64,000 nucleotides of DNA from NCBI GenBank assembly GCA_902571375.1, contig CACGBP010000001.1, forward strand, positions 208,967-272,966. Reading direction: 5' to 3'. Origin of the DNA: an uncultured Pelagibacteraceae bacterium (lineage in GTDB: Bacteria; Pseudomonadota; Alphaproteobacteria; Pelagibacterales; Pelagibacteraceae). The position numbers and the translations under genes were made by a program. The notes beneath the pieces were generated by a model. The model was given only the letters and a program-made list of their open reading frames with translations, searched no databases and was not told the origin of the DNA. Of this stretch, positions 19,456-27,686 are shown one piece after another (the first letter of the stretch is position 1; every line of letters begins with the position of its first letter).

Positions 19456-20538
19456 ATGATTATGGTTCCTATAAAAGAAGCGCTTACCTTCGATGATGTT
19501 ACTTTAATCCCTAAGTACTCTGAAGTATTACCCTCAGAAGTTGATACCAGTATAAAATTAACTCAATATTTAAAATTAAAAATTCCACTATTATCATCTG
19601 CTATGGATACGGTTACAGAAAGCAAAATGGCGATTGCAATTGCTAAAGCTGGAGGTTTAGGAATTATTCATAGAAATTTGGATATAAGAGATCAAGTTAG
19701 AGAGATTAAAAAAGTAAAAAATAAGAAATTGTTAGTTGGCGCTGCTGTAGGTGCAGGTCCTAAAGAATTTAAAAGAGCTGAAGTAATTTTAAAAGAAAAT
19801 ATTGATATGATTGTTGTTGATACGGCACATGGTCATACTAAAAAAGTATCAGAAATCATAAAGTTTATAAAAAAGATGAAAAATAAAAAGACTGCATTAT
19901 GTGCAGGAAATATTGCTTCAGCAGAGGCAGCAAAATTTCTTTTAAAATTGGGCGTTGATATTATTAAGGTTGGTATTGGTCCTGGCTCAATTTGCACTAC
20001 AAGATTAGTAGCTGGTATTGGCGTACCTCAACTAAGTGCAATTCTTAATGTTAGAAATGGAATTAAAAATAAAAGTGTAAAAATTATCTCTGATGGTGGA
20101 ATAAAATATTCTGGAGATTTGGCAAAAGCATTTGCAGCAGGAGCTGATGCAGTTATGATAGGATCATTATTTGCTGGAACAGATGAGGCTCCAGGCAAAA
20201 TTATAAAAAAAGGTGGTAAATTATTCAAAAGTTTTAGAGGCATGGGCTCGGTTGGCGCAATGAATAAAGGATCTGCTGATCGATATTTTCAATCTAAACA
20301 GAAAGATTTCTCTAAATATGTTCCAGAAGGCGTGGAAGGACTAGCAAAATATAAAGGGAAAGTAGATAGTATAATTTTTAAATTAGTAGGTGGTTTAAGA
20401 TCATCCATGGGTTATCTTGGTTCTAAACAAATAAAATACTTAAGAAATAAACCTCAATTTGTTAAAATTACTAAGGCAGGATTTTATGAAAGTATGGTCC
20501 ATAATGTTGATATTGTAAAAAATGATAACAAATACTAA
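19456..20538 (+). CDS. guaB: IMP dehydrogenase lacking the CBS (Bateman) module
   Basis: The product has only 360 residues against about 490 for standard IMPDH. The barrel is intact: [10 protein letters not shown] at the start, [12 protein letters not shown], the GPGSICTTR loop with catalytic Cys180, [14 protein letters not shown], and the [10 protein letters not shown] flap with GSADRYFQ. The regulatory CBS pair normally inserted after GLGIIHRN is missing; the sequence runs straight from [14 protein letters not shown] into [10 protein letters not shown]. The enzyme oxidises IMP to XMP, committing purines to GMP, which guaA two genes downstream completes. Loss of CBS should remove purine-nucleotide allosteric control. 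Either of two near ATGs (19456, 19462) could be used. Confidence 0.95.
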   Translation: MIMVPIKEALTFDDVTLIPKYSEVLPSEVDTSIKLTQYLKLKIPLLSSAMDTVTESKMAIAIAKAGGLGIIHRNLDIRDQVREIKKVKNKKLLVGAAVGAGPKEFKRAEVILKENIDMIVVDTAHGHTKKVSEIIKFIKKMKNKKTALCAGNIASAEAAKFLLKLGVDIIKVGIGPGSICTTRLVAGIGVPQLSAILNVRNGIKNKSVKIISDGGIKYSGDLAKAFAAGADAVMIGSLFAGTDEAPGKIIKKGGKLFKSFRGMGSVGAMNKGSADRYFQSKQKDFSKYVPEGVEGLAKYKGKVDSIIFKLVGGLRSSMGYLGSKQIKYLRNKPQFVKITKAGFYESMVHNVDIVKNDNKY

Positions 20539-20978
20539 TGAATAAAATATTTAAACTAGCTCTGTTTTTTTACTTAATAATAAATTTAACCAATTCATCT
20601 TTTAGTAAAGAAAGCTTTTTTGACGAAGGATTAAAATTATATAAAGATAAAAAATATGAGGATGCACGATTTATGTTTGAAAGAAGCATTGTATTTAATC
20701 CAAAGGACTCTAAATCTTACCTATATTTAGCAAAAATTTATAACATTGAAGAAGATCAAAAAAAGGAGGAGAAAAATTTAGAGGCAACATTATTAATTGA
20801 GCCTGATAATGAAGAGGCAATTTTAATGACAATGAAAATTGCTCTTAAAAAATCTAATTATTCAAAAGTAAAAGATTTATCAAAAACATTTACTAAAGTT
20901 TGTAAAAAATTATGTGAAGAAAACAAAGGTATTCTCGAGACTCTTGCAAATATAGAACCAAAAAATAATGAGTCTTGA
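20538..20978 (+). CDS. Small exported TPR-like protein between guaB and guaA
   Basis: The 146-residue protein has an N-terminal signal peptide (about 22 residues, hydrophobic [12 protein letters not shown]). At least two TPR-like helical pairs follow ([19 protein letters not shown], then [13 protein letters not shown] and further A/L-spaced helices). It probably acts as a periplasmic scaffold; I recognise no enzyme motif. It starts one base before the guaB stop and overlaps the guaA start by 11 bases, so it is translated as part of the guanine nucleotide operon although its predicted location is outside the cytoplasm. The function is unknown. Confidence 0.75.
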   Translation: MNKIFKLALFFYLIINLTNSSFSKESFFDEGLKLYKDKKYEDARFMFERSIVFNPKDSKSYLYLAKIYNIEEDQKKEEKNLEATLLIEPDNEEAILMTMKIALKKSNYSKVKDLSKTFTKVCKKLCEENKGILETLANIEPKNNES

Positions 20979-22530
20979 CCGTATTTTAAATAAAATTTTA
21001 ATAATTGATTTTGGCTCACAATTCACTCAACTGATTGCGAGAAGAATTAGAGAATTAGGTGTCTATTCAGAAATTATAAGTCATAAACAAATTAAAAATC
21101 AAAATATCAATCAATCGATTAAAGGTATTATCTTATCTGGGGGTCCACTAAATGTTTATCAAATAAATAAATACTCATTTGATAAAAATATTATTGAAAA
21201 TGGAATACCAGTATTAGGTATTTGTTTTGGTCACCAAATTCTATCAAAATTGAATGGAGGTAGAGTTAAACAATCTAAACACAGAGAATTTGGTTTAGCA
21301 AATATATATAAAAAAAAAAATAGTCCCTTAACCAAAAATTTGTTCAACAAAAAAAAGATGATTAAAGTTTGGATGAGTCACGCTGATCAGGTATCCAAAC
21401 TACCAAAAAAATTCAGTGTAATTGCTTCAAGTCAAAATTCTAAATTTGCTATAGTTGAGAACAAATCCAAAAATTTTTATGGAGTTCAGTTTCATCCAGA
21501 GGTAACACATACTAAAAATGGGAAAAAACTAATTAGCAATTTCATTTTTGATATATGTAAAATTAAAAAAAATTGGTCATCTAAACATCAAAAAAAGAAA
21601 CTAATTAATGATGTAAGATATCAAGTTGGAAATAATAAAGTTATCTGTGCTTTATCTGGAGGTGTGGACAGTAGCGTCGTTGCTCAATTACTTTATAAAG
21701 CTATCGGAAAAAAATTATATTGTATTTTTGTCAACACCGGCCTACTTAGAAAAAATGAGGAAAAACAGGTTGTGAAAACATTTAAGAAAAAATTAAAGAT
21801 TAATTTAATTTATGTTAATGCTGAAAAAGAATTTTTAATGAAATTGAAAAATGTTTCTGATCCTGAAAAAAAAAGAAAAATAATTGGAAATTTATTTATT
21901 AAAATCTTTGAACGTTATGCTAAAAAAATAAAAAATGTAAAATTTTTAGCACAAGGTACTCTTTATCCTGACTTAATAGAAAGTAAATCAGTGACTGGTA
22001 GCCAAACATCAAAAATTAAATCACATCATAATGTCGGAGGACTGCCAAAAAAAATGAAATTAAAACTAGTTGAGCCACTTAAATTTTTATTTAAAGATGA
22101 AGTAAGAAAACTGGGATTAGAATTGAATTTAAATAAAGAAATAATTTCTAGACATCCTTTTCCAGGTCCTGGTCTTGCAATAAGAATGCCTGGTTTAGTT
22201 ACGAAAGAAAAAATAAATATTTTAAAAGAAGCTGATCATTATTTTATCCAAGCCTTAAAAGAACATGGGCTTTACCATAAAATTTGGCAAGCTTACGCAG
22301 CTTTGCTTCCAGTAAAAACTGTGGGTGTAATGGGTGATAATAGAACTTATGAATATTTATGTTTACTTAGAGCAATTACCTCTGAAGACGGTATGACTGC
22401 AGATTTTTTTGAATTTAAAAAATCATTTATACAGGAGATCTCTAATAAAATTGTGAATAGTATTAGGGGAATTAATAGAGTAGTTTATGATATAACTTCA
22501 AAGCCTCCTAGTACTATTGAGTTAGAGTAA
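20968..22530 (+). CDS. guaA: GMP synthase (glutamine-hydrolysing)
   Basis: The 520-residue protein has the class I glutamine amidotransferase domain first (LGICFGHQ with the catalytic Cys near residue 88, and QFHPEV). The ATP-pyrophosphatase domain has the P-loop [10 protein letters not shown] at about residues 229-238, then the dimerisation domain with the [12 protein letters not shown] motif and a conserved C-terminus ([10 protein letters not shown]). It converts XMP, ATP and glutamine to GMP. The gene is Lys-rich and very A-rich compared with usual homologues, in line with the low GC of the window. Confidence 0.97.
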   Translation: MSLDRILNKILIIDFGSQFTQLIARRIRELGVYSEIISHKQIKNQNINQSIKGIILSGGPLNVYQINKYSFDKNIIENGIPVLGICFGHQILSKLNGGRVKQSKHREFGLANIYKKKNSPLTKNLFNKKKMIKVWMSHADQVSKLPKKFSVIASSQNSKFAIVENKSKNFYGVQFHPEVTHTKNGKKLISNFIFDICKIKKNWSSKHQKKKLINDVRYQVGNNKVICALSGGVDSSVVAQLLYKAIGKKLYCIFVNTGLLRKNEEKQVVKTFKKKLKINLIYVNAEKEFLMKLKNVSDPEKKRKIIGNLFIKIFERYAKKIKNVKFLAQGTLYPDLIESKSVTGSQTSKIKSHHNVGGLPKKMKLKLVEPLKFLFKDEVRKLGLELNLNKEIISRHPFPGPGLAIRMPGLVTKEKINILKEADHYFIQALKEHGLYHKIWQAYAALLPVKTVGVMGDNRTYEYLCLLRAITSEDGMTADFFEFKKSFIQEISNKIVNSIRGINRVVYDITSKPPSTIELE

Positions 22531-23310
22531 ATGAATAAAAAAATAAAAAAAATTCTTAATAAAAAAAATAAATCAAAAATTGTTTGTCTTACTGCATATT
22601 CAAAAAATATTGCTGAAATCTTAGATAAACATTGTGATTTAGTTTTAGTTGGAGACTCACTGGGTTCAGTTCTTTATAATTTTAAATCAACTAAAGAAGT
22701 GACACTTCAAACAATGATTAATCACTCAAAGAGCGTAAGACTTGGAGTGAATAAGTCTTTGATGGTATTTGATATGCCTTATAACACTTATCGAAATCCT
22801 CAAGAGGCTTTAAAAAATGCAAAATTAGTTATTAAAGAGACGAAATGTGATGCAGTTAAATTAGAGGGTGGAAAAAAGATAATTCCAATAGTTAAAAAAT
22901 TAGTTCAAAACAAAATACCTGTTATGGGCCATGTTGGCATATTACCCCAAACCGACAAGAAATTTACTTTCAAAGGAAAGAAACAACAAGAAAGTGATAG
23001 AATTTTAAATGATACAAAACTTTTGGAAAATGCAGGAGCTTTTTCTATCGTATTGGAATGTATAGAAACAAAGTTATCAAAAAAAATTACTCATAATCTT
23101 TCGATACCAACAATCGGAATAGGTTCATCTGCTAGTTGCGATGGCCAAGTCTTAGTAATTGATGATTTGATTGGTTTAAGTAAAAGTAAATTTAAATTTG
23201 TCAAAAAGTATATCGATATTAGTAAAATTATTGAAAATGCAGTTAAAAGATATAAATCAGAAGTCATAAAAAAAAGATTCCCTACCAGAAAACATTCATT
23301 TAATACTTAA
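22531..23310 (+). CDS. panB: 3-methyl-2-oxobutanoate hydroxymethyltransferase
   Basis: The 259-residue protein shows the PanB barrel: CLTAYSKNIAEI, LVGDSLGSVLYN with the metal-binding Asp, MPYNTY, AVKLEGG, VMGHVGILPQ, and the GIGSSASCDGQVLV motif near the end. It transfers a hydroxymethyl group from methylene-THF to 2-oxoisovalerate to form ketopantoate in pantothenate synthesis. The ATG follows the guaA stop directly. No panC gene is adjacent. Confidence 0.95.
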   Translation: MNKKIKKILNKKNKSKIVCLTAYSKNIAEILDKHCDLVLVGDSLGSVLYNFKSTKEVTLQTMINHSKSVRLGVNKSLMVFDMPYNTYRNPQEALKNAKLVIKETKCDAVKLEGGKKIIPIVKKLVQNKIPVMGHVGILPQTDKKFTFKGKKQQESDRILNDTKLLENAGAFSIVLECIETKLSKKITHNLSIPTIGIGSSASCDGQVLVIDDLIGLSKSKFKFVKKYIDISKIIENAVKRYKSEVIKKRFPTRKHSFNT

Positions 23311-23317
23311 TCAAACT

Positions 23318-23333
23318 ATGGTTAATTAACCAT
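23318..23333. promoter_or_regulatory. 16-base perfect palindrome upstream of the EutA-like gene
   Basis: ATGGTTAATTAACCAT is fully symmetrical and ends three bases before the start codon at 23337. It fits a dimeric repressor operator in the 5' end of the catabolic operon. No regulator gene is adjacent, and chance occurrence in AT-rich DNA is possible. Confidence 0.4.
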
Positions 23334-23336
23334 TAA

Positions 23337-24080
23337 ATGAAAATTAGTAAATTAGAGCCAAAATATATTAAAAAAAATAATCCTAGAATAGGTTTAATTA
23401 CTTTAGCTAGTGATTTTAGGATTGAAAAAGATTTCAATAATATAATTTATGGAAGAGATATAGATTTGTATTCAAACAGAATTAAATCTTATAATCCACT
23501 TACAAATGAAACTTTAAAAAAAATGGCTGATGATATTACTGATGTAACCAAGGAAATTTTGCCAGAACAAAAACTAGATTGTGTTGCATATGGATGTACT
23601 TCAGGAACTATAGCTGCAGGATATAAATCTATTTATGAGAAGGTAAACTTAGCTAAACCAAATACCAAAGTAACCACTCCAATTACATCTGCAATCAGCG
23701 CATTGAAAAATCTTAAGATAAATAAAGTGTCAATATTCACTCCATATACAGATGAAATTAATCAGTCTGTTGTTAAATACTTTGAGGAAGAAAATATAGA
23801 AATTTCAGAGTTATCTTATTTTGATATTGCTACAGATTTAGATATTGGAAAAGTCGACCCCAATCATTTATATGATGTGTTAAGTAAGCTAGACCTTTCA
23901 AATAGTGATGCATTGTTTGTATCTTGTACAGCATTACCAGTCCTATCTATAATTAATGAATTAGAAAAAAAATTAGGAAAGATAGTATTGTCAAGCAACC
24001 AAACATTAATTTGGGATACTTTTAATCAAATAGGTTATAAAAATAAAATTGTAGGCTATGGAGAATTATTTAATAATTAA
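23337..24080 (+). CDS. EutA-like protein of the maleate isomerase/arylmalonate decarboxylase (Asp/Glu racemase) family
   Basis: The 247-residue protein carries the two Cys motifs of this family: AYGCTSGT near residue 83 and FVSCTALP near 198. The RIGLITLASDF start, the YSNRI segment and the TPYTDEIN stretch resemble EutA of ectoine-utilisation operons. The next gene, three bases away, is a DoeA/EutD-type ectoine hydrolase homologue, which supports that reading. EutA's exact step is not settled in the literature; a racemase or isomerase acting on an ectoine-derived acid is expected from the fold. Alternatives are maleate isomerase and hydantoin racemase. Confidence 0.75.
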   Translation: MKISKLEPKYIKKNNPRIGLITLASDFRIEKDFNNIIYGRDIDLYSNRIKSYNPLTNETLKKMADDITDVTKEILPEQKLDCVAYGCTSGTIAAGYKSIYEKVNLAKPNTKVTTPITSAISALKNLKINKVSIFTPYTDEINQSVVKYFEEENIEISELSYFDIATDLDIGKVDPNHLYDVLSKLDLSNSDALFVSCTALPVLSIINELEKKLGKIVLSSNQTLIWDTFNQIGYKNKIVGYGELFNN

Positions 24081-24082
24081 TT

Positions 24083-25252
24083 ATGCTTTTTAGTAAAGAG
24101 GAATATAAACAAAGACTTAATAAAGTTCAAAAAATGATGCAAGAAAAAGGCATAGAGCTTTTAATTTCTCACGATACAAACAATATGAATTATTTAACTG
24201 GTTATGATGCCTGGTCTTTTTATTATGCACAATGTGTAATAGTACATGTGAATGCTGATGAACCAATATGTTTTGTTAGAGATCAAGATGCTGGCGGAGC
24301 TTTCATAAAAACTTATTTAAAAAAAGAAAATATTATTGTTTATGATGAACACTATATTCATACATGGCCAAAACATCCTTATGATTATTTAGTTAAAATA
24401 ATTAAAGACAAAAAGTGGGATAAATTTTCAATAGGATTAGAAATGGATGCTCACTATTTCACAGCATTTTGCTATGAAAAAATTAAACAAGGTTTGCCAA
24501 ATGCAAAAATAAAAGACTCAGAAAGATTGGTAAATTGGGTAAGATTAGTAAAATCCAATAAAGAAATTGGTTATATGAAATCTGCTGCAAAAATTTCAGA
24601 AATAGGAATGAAAACAGCTTTTGATGTAATCAAACCTGGCGTCCGACAGTGTGATGCTGTCGGGGAAATACAAAAAGCACTATTTTATGGAACACCTGAA
24701 TTTGGCGGAGAGTATTCAAGTATTGCAACTTTGTTACCAACTGGAAAAGGAACTTCAGCCTCACATTTAACTGCCACACAGGATAAATTTGTGGAGGGTG
24801 AGGCTACAATTATTGAGCTATCAGGTGTTTACAAAAGATATCATGCACCGATGGCTAGAACAGTTTTGTTAGGAAAACCTGATCAATTAAAAATTGATAC
24901 AATGAAAAAAACAATTGAGGCACTTCAAGCAGGAATAGATGCAACAAAACCTGGAAATAAAGTAGATGACGTTGCCCAAGCTTTCTGGAAAGTATTAGAT
25001 AAATATGGGATAGAAAAAAAATCTAGAACTGGCTATTCAATTGGAATTGGTTATCCACCAGATTGGGGAGAACATACACTTAATATATATAAAGGAGACA
25101 TGACAGTTTTGGAGCCTAATATTTGTTTTCATATGATCGCTGTTATGCAGTTTGGAGATTGGGGTGTTGAAGCCTCAGAAGCAATAAGAGTAACAGATAA
25201 AGGAGCTGAATTATTTTGTAATATGTCCAAAGAACTTCACGTTAAAAGCTAA
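24083..25252 (+). CDS. doeA: M24-family ectoine hydrolase homologue (DoeA/EutD-like)
   Basis: The 389-residue protein has the two-domain creatinase/Xaa-Pro aminopeptidase fold. An N-terminal domain contains NMNYLTGYDAWSFYY. The pita-bread domain has HLTATQDKFVEGEATIIELSG and a late GEHTL/ICFHMIAVMQFG segment. As in DoeA, classical M24 metal ligands are partly replaced (LSG where peptidases have DxG), so it is likely a metal-independent ring hydrolase rather than a peptidase. DoeA opens ectoine to N-acetyl-diaminobutyrate. It is paired with an EutA-like gene, but eutBC and doeB homologues are not adjacent. Confidence 0.75.
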   Translation: MLFSKEEYKQRLNKVQKMMQEKGIELLISHDTNNMNYLTGYDAWSFYYAQCVIVHVNADEPICFVRDQDAGGAFIKTYLKKENIIVYDEHYIHTWPKHPYDYLVKIIKDKKWDKFSIGLEMDAHYFTAFCYEKIKQGLPNAKIKDSERLVNWVRLVKSNKEIGYMKSAAKISEIGMKTAFDVIKPGVRQCDAVGEIQKALFYGTPEFGGEYSSIATLLPTGKGTSASHLTATQDKFVEGEATIIELSGVYKRYHAPMARTVLLGKPDQLKIDTMKKTIEALQAGIDATKPGNKVDDVAQAFWKVLDKYGIEKKSRTGYSIGIGYPPDWGEHTLNIYKGDMTVLEPNICFHMIAVMQFGDWGVEASEAIRVTDKGAELFCNMSKELHVKS

Positions 25253-25303
25253 TTATTTAAGGTTGAAATTTATACTCACAAATGTTTTATAGTTATTTAT
25301 TTT

Positions 25304-26389
25304 ATGTCAAAACAAAAAGATTTCGTTAAGTTTGAAAATGTTGATAAAAGCTATGACGGTAAAGTCTTAGTTGTTAAAAACCTACAGCTAGATATTTCAG
25401 AAGGTGAATTCATCACAATGTTAGGACCCTCTGGCTCTGGTAAAACTACATGTTTAATGATGTTAGCAGGTTTTGAAACTCCTACGAATGGTGAAATTTA
25501 TTTAGGCGGCAAAGCAATTTCAAGTATTCCTCCGCACAAAAGAGGTATTGGAATGGTATTTCAAAATTATGCATTGTTCCCACACATGACTGTTTATGAA
25601 AATTTAGCGTTTCCACTGAGAGTTAGAAAAATTCCAAAAGATGAAGCTGATAAAAAAATTGATAAGGCATTATCGATGGTGTCACTTCAAGGCTTTGCAT
25701 CAAGAATGCCAGGACAATTGTCAGGTGGACAACAACAGAGGGTAGCAGTCGCAAGATCGTTGGTGTTTGATCCACAATTAGTTTTAATGGATGAACCTTT
25801 AGGAGCTTTAGATAAAAATTTAAGAGAGAGCATGCAATATGAAATTAAACATATTCATGAAAGTATTGGAGTAACTGTTGTTTATGTTACTCACGATCAA
25901 AGCGAAGCCTTAACAATGTCAAATCGAATTGCAGTATTTAATGACGGTAAAGTTCAACAGCTTTCAAGTCCTGATGAATTGTATGAAAAACCAGTTAACT
26001 CTTTTGTTGCTGAGTTTATTGGAGAGAATAACACATTTAATGGTGAGGTTTCAGATGTATCAGGTGGAAAATGTAAAGTTAAATTAGCTAATGCTGAAAT
26101 AATTGCAAATCCTATATCTGTGAAGTCAAAAGGTGAGAAAACTAAAGTTTCTTTAAGACCTGAAAGAGCTTTGATTAATCCTAAAGACAAAATGGATAAT
26201 ATTCATAATGGTAAAATTGAGGAAGTAATTTATCATGGCGACCATACGAGAGTTAGAATTAATCTATTAGGCAATCCAGAATTCATTCTTAAAGTACCAA
26301 ACAGTTCTGCAAATCTTGATATTAAACTTGGAAACGAGATCAAGATTGGTTGGAACAGTGAAGATGCTCGTGCACTAGACCCAAAATAG
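25304..26389 (+). CDS. potA: ABC transporter ATPase, polyamine/opine (PotA) type
   Basis: The 361-residue protein has Walker A GPSGSGKT near residue 42, a Q-loop in VFQNYALFPHMT, signature LSGGQQQR, Walker B LVLMDEPLGALD and the H-loop VTHDQ. A C-terminal TOBE-type regulatory domain follows (residues about 240-361), as in PotA/UgpC-type importers. It energises uptake by the permeases and binding protein encoded just downstream. It sits 51 bases after the DoeA-like gene in the same orientation, so co-expression with the ectoine-type enzymes is possible. Confidence 0.9.
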   Translation: MSKQKDFVKFENVDKSYDGKVLVVKNLQLDISEGEFITMLGPSGSGKTTCLMMLAGFETPTNGEIYLGGKAISSIPPHKRGIGMVFQNYALFPHMTVYENLAFPLRVRKIPKDEADKKIDKALSMVSLQGFASRMPGQLSGGQQQRVAVARSLVFDPQLVLMDEPLGALDKNLRESMQYEIKHIHESIGVTVVYVTHDQSEALTMSNRIAVFNDGKVQQLSSPDELYEKPVNSFVAEFIGENNTFNGEVSDVSGGKCKVKLANAEIIANPISVKSKGEKTKVSLRPERALINPKDKMDNIHNGKIEEVIYHGDHTRVRINLLGNPEFILKVPNSSANLDIKLGNEIKIGWNSEDARALDPK

Positions 26390-26463
26390 ACATCACAATA
26401 TTACTATAGAATAAGTGAAAAAGGGCTGTTGACTCTCTTCTCTGAAGTTGTTTTAATTAGTTT

Positions 26464-26477
26464 TTTAAACGTTTAAA
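26464..26477. promoter_or_regulatory. 14-base palindrome before the substrate-binding protein gene
   Basis: TTTAAACGTTTAAA is perfectly symmetrical and sits just before the GGAGG Shine-Dalgarno (26479-26483) of the next gene. It could be an operator or simply chance in AT-rich DNA. Confidence 0.3.
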
Positions 26478-26487
26478 CGGAGGAAAA

Positions 26488-27615
26488 ATGAAAAAACTAA
26501 GTAAAATATTACTAGCTATTTCTTTTGTACTTTCACTAACTACTTCAGCATTTGCAACAACAGTAACTGCAGTGTCTTGGGGTGGGGCTTATACTGAGTC
26601 TCAAAAGTTAGGTTATGGTGATCCAACTGCTAAGAAACTAGGCATTAACATTGCCTGGGTTGACTATTCAGGTGGTTTATCAGAAATCAAAGCACAAAAA
26701 GAAGCTGGTAAAATCACGTGGGATATTATCGACGTGTTTGCAATGGATACTATAACTGGATGTGACGAAGGATTATTTGTTGAATTTGATTTTGACAAAG
26801 ACTTCCCACCAGCTCCAGATGGAACTCCAGCAAGTAAAGATTTCTTTACTGCAATGCCAAGTAAATGTGCTGTAGGAAATATTTTATATTCTTGGAACTA
26901 CGCTTATAACACTAATAATGTTAAAGGTACTCCAAAGACTATCAAAGATTTCTTTAACACAAAGAAATTCCCTGGAAAAAGAGCTATCTACAAAAGCGCT
27001 CTAACTAATTTAGAGATCGCTTTAGCTGCAGATGGTATTAAGCCAGGTAAAGGCGGAGCAAAAATCTACAAAGCTTTAGAAACAGAAAAAGGTGTTGAAA
27101 GAGCAATGAACAAGATCAAAGAATTATGTACAGATCCAAAAGGTGGATGTGTATTTTGGTCTGCAGGTGCTCAACCACCAGAACTGTTAGTATCAGGTGA
27201 AGTAGTAATGGCTACTGGTTGGAATGGTAGATTCTTCAATGCTGAAATTGGAGAAGGTGCACCAATCAAACAAGTTTGGGATGGCCAAGGTCTTGACTAC
27301 GAATATTTCGTACAAGTTAAAGGTGGACCAAACGATGCTAATGGTATGGCTAAAAAAGCTTTAGCTATGATGACTAGTTCTGAAATGTTAGCAGGAAGTG
27401 CAAAATACATTGCATATGCTCCTTGGAGAAAATCTTCAATTGGTATTATGGAAAAAGGTGAGCCTTGGTATAAAGATGGTAAGACTAATATGGTACCACA
27501 AATGCCAACTGCACCGGCTAACACTAAAAACTACTTCCTAGTAGATCCAATTTTCTGGGCTGATAACGGAACAGAGCTTGGTGAAAAATGGGAAGCTATG
27601 AAAGCTGGTCTATAA
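26488..27615 (+). CDS. potD: Periplasmic substrate-binding protein, polyamine/opine (PotD-like) family
   Basis: The 375-residue protein has a clear signal peptide (about 23 residues, cut near SAFATTV). VTAVSWGGAYTES opens the mature domain, and the fold is a two-lobe extracellular solute-binding protein of the PotD/opine class (VFWSAGAQPPELL and ATGWNGRF line the cleft in relatives). Four Cys are present, including two near FVEF/PSKCAV. A strong Shine-Dalgarno and a higher use of C-ending codons than the neighbours suggest high expression. A strong hairpin terminator directly follows, before the permease genes. The substrate is not deducible; polyamines, opines or ectoine-like compounds are candidates. 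Confidence 0.88.
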   Translation: MKKLSKILLAISFVLSLTTSAFATTVTAVSWGGAYTESQKLGYGDPTAKKLGINIAWVDYSGGLSEIKAQKEAGKITWDIIDVFAMDTITGCDEGLFVEFDFDKDFPPAPDGTPASKDFFTAMPSKCAVGNILYSWNYAYNTNNVKGTPKTIKDFFNTKKFPGKRAIYKSALTNLEIALAADGIKPGKGGAKIYKALETEKGVERAMNKIKELCTDPKGGCVFWSAGAQPPELLVSGEVVMATGWNGRFFNAEIGEGAPIKQVWDGQGLDYEYFVQVKGGPNDANGMAKKALAMMTSSEMLAGSAKYIAYAPWRKSSIGIMEKGEPWYKDGKTNMVPQMPTAPANTKNYFLVDPIFWADNGTELGEKWEAMKAGL

Positions 27616-27652
27616 TTTAAGTTTTATTAAACTTAATTATATATTATAATTT

Positions 27653-27682
27653 AAGGGCGGTTATTTATAACCGCCCTTTTTT
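27653..27682 (+). terminator. Hairpin terminator/attenuator between binding protein and permease genes
   Basis: AAGGGCGGTTA pairs perfectly with TAACCGCCCTT around a four-base loop and is followed by TTTTATTT. It lies four bases before the permease start, so it probably limits permease expression relative to the binding protein. Confidence 0.85.
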
Positions 27683-27686
27683 ATTT

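Noticed and set aside
24083..25252. Annotation as a plain Xaa-Pro dipeptidase
   Set aside because: The classical metal ligands of M24 peptidases are partly replaced and the neighbour is EutA-like, so an ectoine-hydrolase-type role fits better.
26390..26487. Riboswitch upstream of the potD-like gene
   Set aside because: The leader has a palindrome and Shine-Dalgarno but no conserved glycine, SAM-II or SAM-V core that I could find.
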